Positions 9,502 to 18,751 are shown, numbered from the stretch's first letter. The stretch: 64,000 nt of DNA from a candidate division Zixibacteria bacterium HGW-Zixibacteria-1 (GCA_002838945.1 PGXB01000006.1:1-64000), one strand, 5' to 3'. Notes: a model not told the origin generated them from the sequence alone. Program-made: numbers and translations.

Positions 9502-12147
9502 ATGAATCAATTTGAATCTGCAGAATTATTCAGGCGAGCCATGTCGGCTGTTCCATATCGATTCAGTTTAATCGATATAAACAGCTACCTGGTTGAAATA
9601 ACCAATATTGCCGGAAGTGAGAGCCTGTCCGGCTCAAGAACCTGCTATGACCTGAATCATAATGCGGATCAGCCTTGTGCGAATTCCGGGCTGGCCTGCC
9701 CGTTGGAAATCATCAGGAGTACCGGAAAGCCCGTTGTCGTGGAACATATTCATGTCGATGATAAGGGACAATCAATTATTGAAGAGGTTCACGGATATCC
9801 TGTCTTCGACGAAAACAGAGCAGTGACCCATATAATCGAAATTGTGCAGGATAGTGTTCTGCATAAATTGACCGACAGAGCGCTGAGCGACAGCGAGGAG
9901 CGTTTCCGGGTGGCTCTTAAAAACTCCAATATAGAAGTCTATAATCAGGATCGCGAGCTGAGATATATATGGATATATAATCCACAGCTCGGATTTCGCC
10001 CGGAAGAGATTATCGGCAGAACCGATGATGATTTCCTTGCCCTGCAGGAGGCCGCCAAATTGCGAGAGTTGAAGAAAGGGGTTCTTGACAGCGGCAACGG
10101 GCTTCGTGAAGAGATTTGTCTGACGATCAAAGGAAAGACTCGTTATTTTGATTTAACAGTGGAGCCGCTTCATGATGAGAATGGCGCTATAGTCGGCATA
10201 ACCGGGGCCTCGATGGATATAACCCAGAGCAAGCAGGCCGAATCCAGGCTGAGGCTTACGGCGCAGATTCTTGATCGCCTGAACCAGCTTGAGGGGATCA
10301 CCGATACCATCAAAGACATATTATTCATGATAAGGGATTTTACCGGCTTTGAAGCGGTGGCAATAAGATTGAAGGAAGGGGATGATTACCCTTATTATGT
10401 CGCCAATGGTTTTCCGGAGTTTTTTGTTGAGGCAGAAAGATATCTCTGTCAATATAATTCGAACGGACAGCCGGAACGCGATGCCGAAGGAAACGTTCTT
10501 CTTGAATGCATGTGCGGCAATATCATCGCCGGTCGGACCGATCCCAAATACTCATTTTTCACCAAAGGCGGCAGCTTCTGGACCAACAGCACCACTAAAT
10601 TGCTGGCCACGACCACAGATGAAGATCGGCAGACCCGGACCCGCAACCGCTGCAACGGGGAGGGATATGAATCGGTGGCCTTGATTCCGCTGATTTCGGA
10701 GGCACATCCGATCGGGTTGCTGCAGCTCAATGATCGCCGCAAAGGGATGTTCACAATTGATCTGATTGAATTTTTCGAGCGGATCGGGAACAGTATCGGG
10801 ATCGCTCTCTCTCAAAAGCAATCGGCCAATGCGCTTGTTGCCGAAAAGGAGAAGGCCGAAAGGTATCTCAATGCGGCCGGCATTATTATGGTTTCGATAG
10901 ATTCCGGCCAAAAAATCACCCTGATAAATAAGAGGGGCTGCCTGATCCTGGGATATGATGAAGATGAGTTAATCGGCAAAAGATGGTTTGACATATGTAT
11001 TCCGGAAAAGGATCGGAAGAGTGTCCAGGAATTCCTGGATGAGATAACTTCAGGCGACAGTGATGATATAAGAATCGATGAGTACCCGATTGTAACGAAG
11101 AACGGTGAAGAAAGGATATTCGCCTGGTACCACACCCTGGTTCGTAATGGCTCCAATGTAGTCTGCGGGATATTGATTTCGGGTGTTGACATCACCGAAC
11201 AAAAGAAGGCAGAGGATGCGCTGCACTTAAGTGAGGAAAGATACGCGAGGGCGCAGCGGGCCGCCAATATCGGAAGCTGGGACTGGAATATTGTAACAGG
11301 TGATCTGCACTGGTCCGACCGGATTGAGCCGATTTTTGGATTTGGAGAGGGCGAATTTGGCGCGACTTATGAGGCCTTTCTTAAGTGCATTCATCCCGAT
11401 GATCGACAGCTGGTAACTGATGCCGTAAATGCCTGTGTCAGAAATGGTCGTGACTATGATATCGAACATCGAATTGTCTGGCCGGATGGAACGATCAGAT
11501 GGGTTTTTGAAACCGGCGATGTGGTAAGAAACGGCGACGGTGAAGCTGTCCGTATGCTTGGCATCGTGAAGGATATTACCATCCGCAAAAAGGCCGAGGA
11601 GGCGCTGCAAAGATATCAGGAGGAACTTGAAGAACGGGTCAATGAGAGAACCCTGGAGCTGGCCAATTCCACCGAGCAGTTAAAAATAGAGCGGGAAGCT
11701 CTGGAGCGGAAGAATATAGCGCTGCGGGAAATCCTCGATCAGATTGATAATGAGAAAAGGTCGATTAAGGAACAGATTACTGCCAATGTGGAGCAGCTGA
11801 TTATGCCGACGTTGCGGAGACTGAAGGAATCCTCGCACCAGTCCAAGGCAAGGACGTTTGAAATTCTCGAGAAGGATATAGCCGACATTACATCACCGTT
11901 CATTGACACGCTAAAACACAACCTGGCCAAACTATCGCCGCGGGAAATGGAAATTTGCAGTCTGATTAAAAATGGTTTTTCAAGCAAAGATATCGCTTCG
12001 GCCCTCAACAGTTCGGTACAGACTGTTCAAAAACAGCGAAAGATAATCCGAAAAAAGCTTGGAATATCGAATAAAAGCATCAATCTGACCACTTTTCTTA
12101 AAAGCAGCGAGTTCTCGGAAAAAAATAAATATAATGATATAAAATAA
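9502..12147 (+). CDS. Multi-PAS/GAF sensor protein with C-terminal LuxR-type DNA-binding domain
   Basis: 881 residues, no signal peptide or membrane segment, so probably cytoplasmic. Order: a PAS-like N-terminus (1-130), PAS (about 132-250), GAF (about 252-445), PAS (about 450-575), PAS with PAC-like end (about 585-700), a coiled coil (about 700-810), and a LuxR/FixJ helix-turn-helix (LSPREMEICSLIKNGFSSKDIA, with recognition helix VQTVQKQRKIIRKKLGI). The GAF domain carries CMCGNIIAGRTDP and RTRNRCNGEGYES, Cys motifs shared with many PAS/GAF histidine kinases. No kinase, receiver or ATPase domain is present, so it reads as a one-component transcription regulator. The start lacks a good Shine-Dalgarno; M15 is an alternative. 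The signal sensed is unknown. Confidence 0.85.
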   Translation: MNQFESAELFRRAMSAVPYRFSLIDINSYLVEITNIAGSESLSGSRTCYDLNHNADQPCANSGLACPLEIIRSTGKPVVVEHIHVDDKGQSIIEEVHGYPVFDENRAVTHIIEIVQDSVLHKLTDRALSDSEERFRVALKNSNIEVYNQDRELRYIWIYNPQLGFRPEEIIGRTDDDFLALQEAAKLRELKKGVLDSGNGLREEICLTIKGKTRYFDLTVEPLHDENGAIVGITGASMDITQSKQAESRLRLTAQILDRLNQLEGITDTIKDILFMIRDFTGFEAVAIRLKEGDDYPYYVANGFPEFFVEAERYLCQYNSNGQPERDAEGNVLLECMCGNIIAGRTDPKYSFFTKGGSFWTNSTTKLLATTTDEDRQTRTRNRCNGEGYESVALIPLISEAHPIGLLQLNDRRKGMFTIDLIEFFERIGNSIGIALSQKQSANALVAEKEKAERYLNAAGIIMVSIDSGQKITLINKRGCLILGYDEDELIGKRWFDICIPEKDRKSVQEFLDEITSGDSDDIRIDEYPIVTKNGEERIFAWYHTLVRNGSNVVCGILISGVDITEQKKAEDALHLSEERYARAQRAANIGSWDWNIVTGDLHWSDRIEPIFGFGEGEFGATYEAFLKCIHPDDRQLVTDAVNACVRNGRDYDIEHRIVWPDGTIRWVFETGDVVRNGDGEAVRMLGIVKDITIRKKAEEALQRYQEELEERVNERTLELANSTEQLKIEREALERKNIALREILDQIDNEKRSIKEQITANVEQLIMPTLRRLKESSHQSKARTFEILEKDIADITSPFIDTLKHNLAKLSPREMEICSLIKNGFSSKDIASALNSSVQTVQKQRKIIRKKLGISNKSINLTTFLKSSEFSEKNKYNDIK

Positions 12148-12469
12148 TCCTGGCTCAAAAATACAATTATATATCCTTCCATTTTGCACAATCAGGCATG
12201 TAATTTGAAGCCGGCAAACCGTAACTCTTTATTAAATATACATTTAAGTATGTATTGTGTGGGGTATTGCGGATACCCATTTGCTCACCAATAATACCCT
12301 CTTGACTATTTATAAAAAAGCGATTTTTTGTGCTTAATTCTTGACGGGCGTTTCCAGATTTGGATTTTCGAGCGCCAAAGCTCAAAAAAAGGCCAGAGTT
12401 GCTTACAGCGAGATTCCAATTTGGAAAATCGTACGGGCGCCCGGAAGAGAAAGAATAAATGGGGCCGGG

Positions 12470-12507
12470 GGTGAGGCGGACAGGGGCTCAAAAGAATCTG
12501 CCTCACC
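12470..12507 (+). other. Hairpin in the leader of the ECF sigma gene
   Basis: GGTGAGGC (12470-12477) and GCCTCACC (12500-12507) pair perfectly. A looser inverted repeat (around CAGATTTGGATTTTC near 12357 and GATTCCAATTTGGAAAATC near 12413) lies upstream. The 421-base gap before the sigma gene holds these two structures, a TTGACT-like element near 12302 and no gene. The sigma frame stays open for 76 codons upstream, but that stretch looks non-coding. Confidence 0.35.
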
Positions 12508-12568
12508 TCCAACAAGTCTGCTGCAACTAAAGGAAAAATCGAAACAGGAATTTATAGGGAGAGCAGCT

Positions 12569-13192
12569 ATGATTGAAAAAGACTCAGTCGTTTTGGTTCA
12601 GGCGGATTCTGATCATAATGAGGCACAAACCAGGGAAATCGTAAGAAAAATCAAAAATGGGAATAAAGAGGCATTTTCGGAAATAGTAAAGTTGTATCGC
12701 AATCAGGTGGCGGCCCTGGCTTACAAGGTAGTCAATGACTATGATGATGCCGCGGATGTTGTTCAAGACGTCTTTGTAAAAACAAGCCAAAACATATGGC
12801 GCTATGACGAGAATAAAAAATTTTATACCTGGCTTTATCGCATCACGCTTAATGCATCAATAGATTATCTCCGGAAGCACCGGCGCCATCAGCATGAAGC
12901 TATAGACGAGGTCAGGGACAGGGCCGATTCGCGCGCGGCTACGCCCGATGCCGTTTATCGAAAAGAGCAGTTGAATCAGCATTTGTCAGAGGCTATCGCA
13001 TCATTGACGGGAAAACAGCGCTCGGCTTTTATACTCCGCGATGTCGATGGTTGTCATATTAAACATGTTTCGGACATTATGAATATGCCCGAAGCAACCG
13101 TGAGGTGGTACCTGTATCGGGCCAGGCAGACGATCAAAAGGGATTTAATGGTTCGATGCCCTCAATTGCTGTTTGCGATAGGACTGAAGTGA
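12569..13192 (+). CDS. RNA polymerase sigma factor, ECF family
   Basis: 207 residues. The start at 12569 follows GGGAGAG, and family homology begins just after it. Sigma region 2 spans about residues 35-105 (DYDDAADVVQDVFVKTSQNI, FYTWLYRITLNASIDYLRK). Region 4 spans about 140-190 (SLTGKQRSAFILRDVDGCHI, then MPEATVRWYLYRARQTIKR). There is no region 1 or 3, as expected for ECF factors. No anti-sigma gene follows, so control must be elsewhere or through the structured leader. A zinc-ribbon gene lies 56 bases downstream and is probably cotranscribed. Confidence 0.92.
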   Translation: MIEKDSVVLVQADSDHNEAQTREIVRKIKNGNKEAFSEIVKLYRNQVAALAYKVVNDYDDAADVVQDVFVKTSQNIWRYDENKKFYTWLYRITLNASIDYLRKHRRHQHEAIDEVRDRADSRAATPDAVYRKEQLNQHLSEAIASLTGKQRSAFILRDVDGCHIKHVSDIMNMPEATVRWYLYRARQTIKRDLMVRCPQLLFAIGLK

Positions 13193-13248
13193 ATTGAATC
13201 GTGAAAATTAATCAGGGAAGAAAAATAGCATAAACCCAGGGGGGGAAA

Positions 13249-13470
13249 ATGGGATCAATCGCAAAATCAGAAATTCTTGTCTGTGTTGCCTGCGGCGAAG
13301 AGTTTGTTTTCACGGGGGCAGCCCGCGAATATTTCTACAGTCTGGGATATACCGGCCAGCCGCTTCGATGCAAGGCCTGTTATAAGCAGCACAAGCATGA
13401 CAAGAATGCGACCAAAATCAAATTAAGGGTATTGCCCGGAGGCAGCGGCAACCTGTATTCCAGAGCCTGA
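13249..13470 (+). CDS. Small zinc-ribbon protein
   Basis: 73 residues with two Cys pairs spaced as a zinc knuckle (CVACGEEFVFTG and CKACYKQ), characteristic of the small zf-trcl type ribbons. GFYS-like aromatic residues (AREYFYSLGYTGQPLRC) lie between them. A strong Shine-Dalgarno (AGGGGGGGA) precedes the ATG. It follows the ECF sigma gene and precedes a terminator, so the two form a small unit. The family has no defined function; nucleic acid or protein binding is likely. Confidence 0.85.
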   Translation: MGSIAKSEILVCVACGEEFVFTGAAREYFYSLGYTGQPLRCKACYKQHKHDKNATKIKLRVLPGGSGNLYSRA

Positions 13471-13595
13471 GAGGCCTGACCTGCTCCCAAGAAAGTCGCC
13501 CGAAAGCGTCTGACATCAGGACATTCGACCGGACACTCTTAATAAGGCGCTCGATCATTTTCGGGCATGCTCAAGCAAGGGAACCAACCTGAAAC

Positions 13596-13628
13596 CGGCA
13601 GGATCAAATGATCCTGCCGTCTTTTTTG
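13596..13628 (+). terminator. Rho-independent terminator after the sigma/zinc-ribbon unit
   Basis: CGGCAGGATC and GATCCTGCCG pair perfectly around AAAT and are followed by TCTTTTTT. Confidence 0.92.
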
Positions 13629-13758
13629 TCGCAAATTTGCGCTTACGACCAACTGCAATCGCCAAGTCGATTAATAAAATGTGGCTTGACCTATAAAATG
13701 GCATACATTATCTTCGAATTCGAAAAGGGATAGTCGTCATTCATAAAAAGAGTCTATT

Positions 13759-14400
13759 TTGAAGAAATATTTATTCATATTTTTATTTGCCGTCGCCATG
13801 GCCTATTTCGAGGCGGCCGTGGTTATATATCTCAGGCAGCTCTATTATCCTGGCGGCTTCGCGTTTCCGCTGATCGATATCACTCAAAAATTTATCAAAT
13901 TAGAAATTCTCCGCGAACTATCCACTATAATCATGCTGCTCATGGTTGCCGCTTTGTGCGGAAAAAAATTCTGGGAGCGATTCGGATATTTCATTATTCT
14001 GTTCGGAATCTGGGATATTTTTTATTATGTCTGGCTTAAAGCGACAATTGATTGGCCGGCTTCGCTTCTTGACTGGGATGTGCTGTTCCTGGTGCCGCTG
14101 CCCTGGATAGGTCCGGTTATTGCACCGGTGGCGATCTCAATCGTGATGATTTTAATCGGATATTCCATAACAAGGCTTTTTAATAAGGGCCGGAAATTCC
14201 GGCCGACCCTGTTTTCATGGATTCTAGCCGTTGCCGCAACTATAATGATTATTTTTTCGTTTATATATGATTTCGGCGCAACATTGCATTATGATTTGCC
14301 CCGGCCATATTTCTACTGGCTGCTTATTTCAGGAATGACTTTATACATCTGGGCCTACCTGCACTCGTACGGTCGGACGAAAATGTTCGATCGCGCATAG
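13759..14400 (+). CDS. Hypothetical integral membrane protein
   Basis: 213 residues with five or six hydrophobic segments (about residues 4-24, 52-70, 76-95, 112-140, 153-172, 186-203). The start used is TTG (13759), because the first membrane segment begins there; ATG 13798 would cut into it. Conserved-looking polar or aromatic positions include YFEAAVVIYLRQLYYP and WDIFYYVWLK. I do not recognise a transporter or enzyme signature. It precedes the DASS transporter gene by 59 bases and may be cotranscribed with it. Confidence 0.7.
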   Translation: MKKYLFIFLFAVAMAYFEAAVVIYLRQLYYPGGFAFPLIDITQKFIKLEILRELSTIIMLLMVAALCGKKFWERFGYFIILFGIWDIFYYVWLKATIDWPASLLDWDVLFLVPLPWIGPVIAPVAISIVMILIGYSITRLFNKGRKFRPTLFSWILAVAATIMIIFSFIYDFGATLHYDLPRPYFYWLLISGMTLYIWAYLHSYGRTKMFDRA

Positions 14401-14459
14401 ACTGATTTTTTTGACTTGTCTGTTATCTTTCAATTCTTTTAATTAAATCAGAGCAGCCT

Positions 14460-15998
14460 ATGACTGAAATCGAAAAAGTAGTTCATCAATTCGAATTTAA
14501 GCAAAAGATAGGTCTTTATCTGGGGCCGGCTCTGGCTCTTATCATCCTCATATTTTTCGACCTTGATCCGGCAAATCCGCTGGTTACGCGGACGGCCGCG
14601 ATAGCCATTCTGATGGCGGTCTGGTGGATCACCGAGGCCATCCCGATCGCCGCCACGGCGCTGATACCGGTAGTGCTGTTTCCCTTGTTCGGCGTGATGA
14701 GCGGTAAAGATGTCGCCCCGATTTATTTTAACAATGTCATATTTCTGTTCATTGGAGGTTTTATTATTGCATTGGCCATGCAGAAATGGAACCTGCACCG
14801 CCGCATTGCTCTGAAAATCATGCTGCTGATCGGCGTCAGTCCCAAAAAAATGCTGTTGGGATTTATGGTGGCGACCGCTTTTCTGTCGATGTGGATATCC
14901 AATACCGCCACCACCATGATGATGATCCCGATAGTTCTGGCTGTAATCGACAAACTTGAGGATAATTTCGGCGCCGAATCGATCAGGAAATTTGCGGTCG
15001 GTCTTTTAATCGGAATCGCCTATGCCGCATCGATCGGCGGTATTGCCACGCTTATAGGCACGCCGCCCAATCTTGCCTTTATCCGCATTTTCAAAATATA
15101 TTTCCCGGAATCGCCCGAAATCAGTTTTGCGAGCTGGATTATGTTCGGCCTGCCGTTTTCGATTGTGTTTCTGCTTATTGCCTGGCAATTGCTGGTTTGG
15201 TTTTTTGTCCCTCGAAAGAGAGAATTCAAAGGGGATGCGCAAATATTTAAGGAGGAATACCGGAGTCTGGGGAAGACCAAGTTTGAAGAAAAGGTGGTTC
15301 TGGTGGTCTTTGCGGCGGTGGCCCTGCTGTGGATTTTTCGGCAGAATATAAGTATCGGCAATGTGACCATTCCGGGCTGGTCGAACCTGTTTCCCGAGAA
15401 TTCCTTTATCGATGACGGCACCGTCGCCATGACCATGGCCCTGCTTTTTTTCCTGATTCCATCCCGCTCGAAAGGAAAGGGCCCATTAATGGATTGGCAC
15501 ACCGCGGTCAAGCTTCCCTGGGGAATTGTCATACTTTTCGGCGGCGGGTTTGCCCTTGCGGCCGGTTTTGAACATTCCGGCCTTTCAACCTGGCTTGGGG
15601 GAAATTTAGCCGCATTCAGTCAGTTCTCACCCCTATTGATAATAATTACTGTTTGTCTGATGATGACTTTCTTGACTGAGTTGACTTCGAATACCGCCAC
15701 GACCCAGATGATTCTGCCGATTCTGGCTTCCTTGTCGGTGGCGATAAAAATAAATCCTCTGATGCTGATGATTCCGGCAACCCTATCGGCCTCATGCGCT
15801 TTTATGCTTCCGGTGGCCACTCCTCCCAATGCCATAATCTTCGGTTCGGGGCGGGTGACGGTTCATCAATTGGCCCGGACCGGAATCTTGTTGAATTTAG
15901 CGGGAGTCGTCATAATTACACTTGCAATTTATTTGCTTGGGGGTTATGTTTTTGATATAGATCCGGGCCAATTTCCAAATTGGGCATTTTTACAATAA
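14460..15998 (+). CDS. DASS/SLC13-family sodium:dicarboxylate symporter
   Basis: 512 residues, about eleven membrane segments plus re-entrant hairpins. The two SNT substrate/sodium motifs of the family are intact (WISNTATTMMM and ELTSNTATTQMI), each followed by its proline pair (GTPPNLAF and VATPPNAIIFGSG). The early signature WWITEAIPIAATALIP is also present. Members carry succinate, malate, citrate or related anions inward with Na+. The exact substrate cannot be told from sequence. The length is normal for the family. Confidence 0.92.
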   Translation: MTEIEKVVHQFEFKQKIGLYLGPALALIILIFFDLDPANPLVTRTAAIAILMAVWWITEAIPIAATALIPVVLFPLFGVMSGKDVAPIYFNNVIFLFIGGFIIALAMQKWNLHRRIALKIMLLIGVSPKKMLLGFMVATAFLSMWISNTATTMMMIPIVLAVIDKLEDNFGAESIRKFAVGLLIGIAYAASIGGIATLIGTPPNLAFIRIFKIYFPESPEISFASWIMFGLPFSIVFLLIAWQLLVWFFVPRKREFKGDAQIFKEEYRSLGKTKFEEKVVLVVFAAVALLWIFRQNISIGNVTIPGWSNLFPENSFIDDGTVAMTMALLFFLIPSRSKGKGPLMDWHTAVKLPWGIVILFGGGFALAAGFEHSGLSTWLGGNLAAFSQFSPLLIIITVCLMMTFLTELTSNTATTQMILPILASLSVAIKINPLMLMIPATLSASCAFMLPVATPPNAIIFGSGRVTVHQLARTGILLNLAGVVIITLAIYLLGGYVFDIDPGQFPNWAFLQ

Positions 15999-16123
15999 AT
16001 TTGGATGTAGATAGCGTATTTTATTTAAGATTATTATTTTCGTAAAATCGCCGGTATTATCGACGGCTTCAGGACGGTTTCGGTTGGCAAAGTTTATATT
16101 TCGGTCTAAGAAGACATAATTCA

Positions 16124-16164
16124 AACAAATAAATTTGTTATACGTAAGTCAGATGAAATAATAC
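16124..16164 (+). promoter_or_regulatory. Promoter with overlapping palindrome upstream of the Rrf2 gene
   Basis: The palindrome AACAAAT-AA-ATTTGTT (16124-16139) overlaps a -35-like TTGTTA (16135-16140). An 18-base spacer leads to TAATAC (16159-16164). The site is well placed for autorepression by the Rrf2 protein encoded 20 bases further on. Confidence 0.5.
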
Positions 16165-16184
16165 TTTATATTTTAGGGGGTTTC

Positions 16185-16592
16185 ATGATTTCATTAAAGG
16201 CTCAATATGGCCTGAAAGCCATAGTCTCGCTGGCAGCCCATTACGGTAAAGGAGCGCTGCAGGCGAAGGAAATTGCCAGCAGTCAGGATGTTCCTGTCCG
16301 CTATCTGGAGTTATTGCTTTCCCAATTAAGACGGGCGAGATTGGTTGATGCCACCCGTGGAAAAAAGGGCGGTTATTATCTGGCCAAAAAGCCAAATACA
16401 ATAACGGTATATGATATCGTTTCGGCATTCGAGGGAAGTATTCTATTTACCGCCGAGGGGCGCGAGGACGGCGGCCCGCTTTCATTTGTCTGGAAAGATG
16501 CGGAAAAAATGGCGGTAAAGTACTTCAAATCACTTAAGATTTCTGACCTTGTGCCGAAGCTTGGTTCAGTCAAGGAAATGTACCATATTTAG
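16185..16592 (+). CDS. Rrf2-family transcriptional regulator (CymR-like context)
   Basis: 135 residues with the Rrf2 winged helix (MISLKAQYGLKAIVSLAAHY, AKEIASSQDVPVRYLELLL, GKKGGYYLAKKP). It contains no Cys, so it cannot carry the Fe-S cluster of IscR or NsrR. A cluster-free Rrf2 next to a cysteine synthase gene is the CymR arrangement, where CysK can act as the partner that senses cysteine status. That role is inferred from context. Start set by AGGGGG seven bases upstream. The cysK gene follows after 57 bases. Confidence 0.9.
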   Translation: MISLKAQYGLKAIVSLAAHYGKGALQAKEIASSQDVPVRYLELLLSQLRRARLVDATRGKKGGYYLAKKPNTITVYDIVSAFEGSILFTAEGREDGGPLSFVWKDAEKMAVKYFKSLKISDLVPKLGSVKEMYHI

Positions 16593-16649
16593 ATGGCTTT
16601 TATCGTATTATCTTAAACCGATTACTGAAATCTGTTTAAGGTAATGGAA

Positions 16650-17582
16650 ATGGTGAAAATAGCTTCAGATATCACGCAACTAATTGGCCGAACGCCTCTA
16701 GTCAGGCTTAACAAACTGGCCAATGACCTTCCCGGTATTGTCATCGTCAAAATGGAGTCTTTTAATCCGTTATCATCGGTAAAGGACAGGATCGCCCATT
16801 CGATGATTGCCGATGCCGAGAAGAATGGCCTTTTAAAGAAAAATACGGTAATTGTCGAGCCGACTTCAGGAAATACCGGTATTGCGCTGGCATATATTGC
16901 GGCCGCCCGTGAATATAAGCTGATTTTGACAATGCCGGAGACAATGTCTATAGAGCGGCGAAGCCTGCTTAAAGCACTGGGAGCCAAACTGGTTCTGACA
17001 CCCGGGTCTGAGGGGATGCCCGGGGCGATCAAAAGGGCCGAAGAGATTCTGGCGGAGACGCCCAATTCTTTTATGCCGCAGCAATTTAAGAATCCGGCCA
17101 ACCCCCTGGTTCATCGGCTGACCACCGGGCCCGAGATCTGGGATGACACCGAGGGGGAGATTGATATTTTTGTTGCCGGCGTTGGTACCGGAGGCACCAT
17201 TACCGGTGTCGGCGGCTACCTGAAGGAGCGTAAGCCGTCGGTCAGAATTATTGCCGTGGAACCGGCCGCCTCGCCATTTCTGTCGCAGGGCATCAAAGGT
17301 CCCCATCCGATTCAGGGTATCGGCGCCGGCTTTAAACCGGACGTGCTTGATCTTGAAGTGATCGATGAGATCATGACAGTTGAGAATGAAGATGCCTTTA
17401 CCGCAACCAGGCGTTTGTCTCGGGAAGAGGGTATTTTATGCGGCATATCGGCAGGAGCCAATGTAGCGGCGGCCCTGAAAGTAGCCTCTAATCCGGAAAA
17501 TAAAAATAAATTAATTGTAACCATTATCTGCGATACCGGCGAAAGATATCTCTCAACACCGGTTTTCTCGGAATTGGAATAA
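16650..17582 (+). CDS. cysK: Cysteine synthase (O-acetylserine sulfhydrylase)
   Basis: 310 residues from ATG 16650, which has AAGG eight bases upstream; ATG 16644 is too close to it. PLP-dependent fold II enzyme making cysteine from O-acetylserine and sulfide. The PLP lysine is K45 ([11 protein letters not shown]). The substrate loop is [10 protein letters not shown], the phosphate-binding glycine loop is [13 protein letters not shown], and the C-terminal loop is [10 protein letters not shown]. Length is normal. The immediately upstream Rrf2 gene suggests control by cysteine supply. Confidence 0.95.
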   Translation: MVKIASDITQLIGRTPLVRLNKLANDLPGIVIVKMESFNPLSSVKDRIAHSMIADAEKNGLLKKNTVIVEPTSGNTGIALAYIAAAREYKLILTMPETMSIERRSLLKALGAKLVLTPGSEGMPGAIKRAEEILAETPNSFMPQQFKNPANPLVHRLTTGPEIWDDTEGEIDIFVAGVGTGGTITGVGGYLKERKPSVRIIAVEPAASPFLSQGIKGPHPIQGIGAGFKPDVLDLEVIDEIMTVENEDAFTATRRLSREEGILCGISAGANVAAALKVASNPENKNKLIVTIICDTGERYLSTPVFSELE

Positions 17583-17799
17583 TTCCCGGATATTTTCGAT
17601 TCAGTTTGAAACAGTGTTTCGTTTTGGGTCCCTGATTGAAACGGAACACCGTCCTGCTTGATTTATATATATGTACATTTCTGTCCTGAATTGGCTGTAA
17701 CATTTAAGCCGACATTCGGTTACAAATAAGATTTGAAAATGGCGAATTTTGGCATGATTCCTGTATTACTGACTGTGGTGTTTAGCTAAGTGAATGCAA

Positions 17800-17905
17800 G
17801 GGCGGGATAGGTGCAAAAAGGGGCATTGTTCGAAATCTCGTCTATGTCGCCCATTCTTGTGTGCCGCTTCGGAACTGATTGTCAGACCCGAAGCGGCTTT
17901 TTTTT
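17800..17905 (+). ncRNA. Candidate small RNA ending in a terminator
   Basis: In the 362-base gap after cysK, GGGCG-GG-ATAG (17800-17810) pairs with CTAT-GT-CGCCC (17842-17852) around a 2x2 internal loop. A strong terminator hairpin follows ten bases later (17863-17905). No convincing ORF lies here. It could be a small RNA, or a leader/attenuator for the downstream isomerase gene. I match it to no known RNA family. Confidence 0.3.
17863..17905 (+). terminator. Rho-independent terminator
   Basis: GCCGCTTCGG and CCGAAGCGGC form a perfect ten-bp stem with a 15-base loop, followed by eight Ts. It sits 280 bases beyond cysK and 40 bases before the isomerase start, so the downstream gene either starts from a promoter in the last 40 bases or is reached by read-through. 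Confidence 0.85.
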
Positions 17906-17944
17906 GCCGGTTTTCATTCCGAAAAAATTTTGTTATATTAGGCA

Positions 17945-18751
17945 ATGGCAAAAAAATACAGATTTGGCATTTCGACAACAGTCGATCACACCGTTGATAT
18001 TTTCACCCAGCTTGACATTTGCGCCGGGTCGGGATTCGATTTTATTTCGGTCAGCGCCAGACCGGAGCACAGCCATTTCCTGGACAAGGAAGCATTTGAG
18101 AAGGTCCTGAAGCGGGTAAATGATTTGGGATTATTTATTGAGTCGGCTCACTTTCCCTTTTGGGAAGGATATGATCCTGCCGCCGCTCAAAAAAGCGATC
18201 GGGAGGCGGCGATTGACAGGCTGATCGAGTATATGGAATTTGCGCTCAGTTATGCCGTGCCGACTGTAATTGTTCATCCGCATTATTATTTCAGTGACAG
18301 CCGGGAAGCCTGCCTGGAAAGAGCGGCCGAATCAATTGCAGAAATTCTATCATTAAAGCCGCGCAATATCAGGATGGTAATCGAGAATCTTCCGACCGCC
18401 AAAGGTTCCTGGATCTGTGAAAAGCTGCTGGAAATGTTCGATGACCACCAAATCGGTTTTTGTTTTGACAGTTCTCATGAGAATATGAGCGGTGAACCGT
18501 TTCATTTACTTTCAAAATTTTATCATCGTCTGACCACGACGCACCTATCGGATAATCATGGTCAATCGGATGAGCATCTTGTGCCCGGTGATGGGACAAT
18601 CGACTGGAAAGAATTGCGCCGGTATATTGATAAGTCGGCTCTCAGCAACATCTTATTTGAAGTGGGAACGGGCGAGAGGCTGACGGAGCCGTTGGAACAG
18701 TTTGTCGGAAGAGCCGGAAGGAAGGCGGCTGAGTTATTCGGGCCTATCTGA
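17945..18751 (+). CDS. Sugar phosphate isomerase/epimerase-like TIM-barrel protein
   Basis: 268 residues of the AP endonuclease 2/xylose isomerase-like barrel family. Metal ligands typical of the family are visible: H in ESAHFPFW, H in IVHPHYYF, E in VIENLP, D and H in FCFDSSHENM, H in TTTHLSDNHGQSDEHLVPG, and E near the end (LFEVGTGERL). Probable cytoplasmic sugar or inositol isomerase, or AP endonuclease-related protein; the substrate cannot be read from sequence. The Shine-Dalgarno is weak (AGG two bases before the ATG). Confidence 0.82.
   Translation: MAKKYRFGISTTVDHTVDIFTQLDICAGSGFDFISVSARPEHSHFLDKEAFEKVLKRVNDLGLFIESAHFPFWEGYDPAAAQKSDREAAIDRLIEYMEFALSYAVPTVIVHPHYYFSDSREACLERAAESIAEILSLKPRNIRMVIENLPTAKGSWICEKLLEMFDDHQIGFCFDSSHENMSGEPFHLLSKFYHRLTTTHLSDNHGQSDEHLVPGDGTIDWKELRRYIDKSALSNILFEVGTGERLTEPLEQFVGRAGRKAAELFGPI

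Noticed and set aside
12341-12568. 76-codon upstream extension of the ECF sigma frame
   Set aside because: The GGGAGAG-ATG at 12569 and the family's N-terminal length fit the shorter protein, and the upstream part overlaps inverted repeats.
17606-17618. GAAAC-AGT-GTTTC hairpin just after cysK as a terminator
   Set aside because: Only five base pairs and no T run; too weak to call.
17800-17852. tRNA-like stretch with TTCGAAA resembling a T loop
   Set aside because: The flanking bases do not form a T stem, the piece is too short and there is no anticodon arm.
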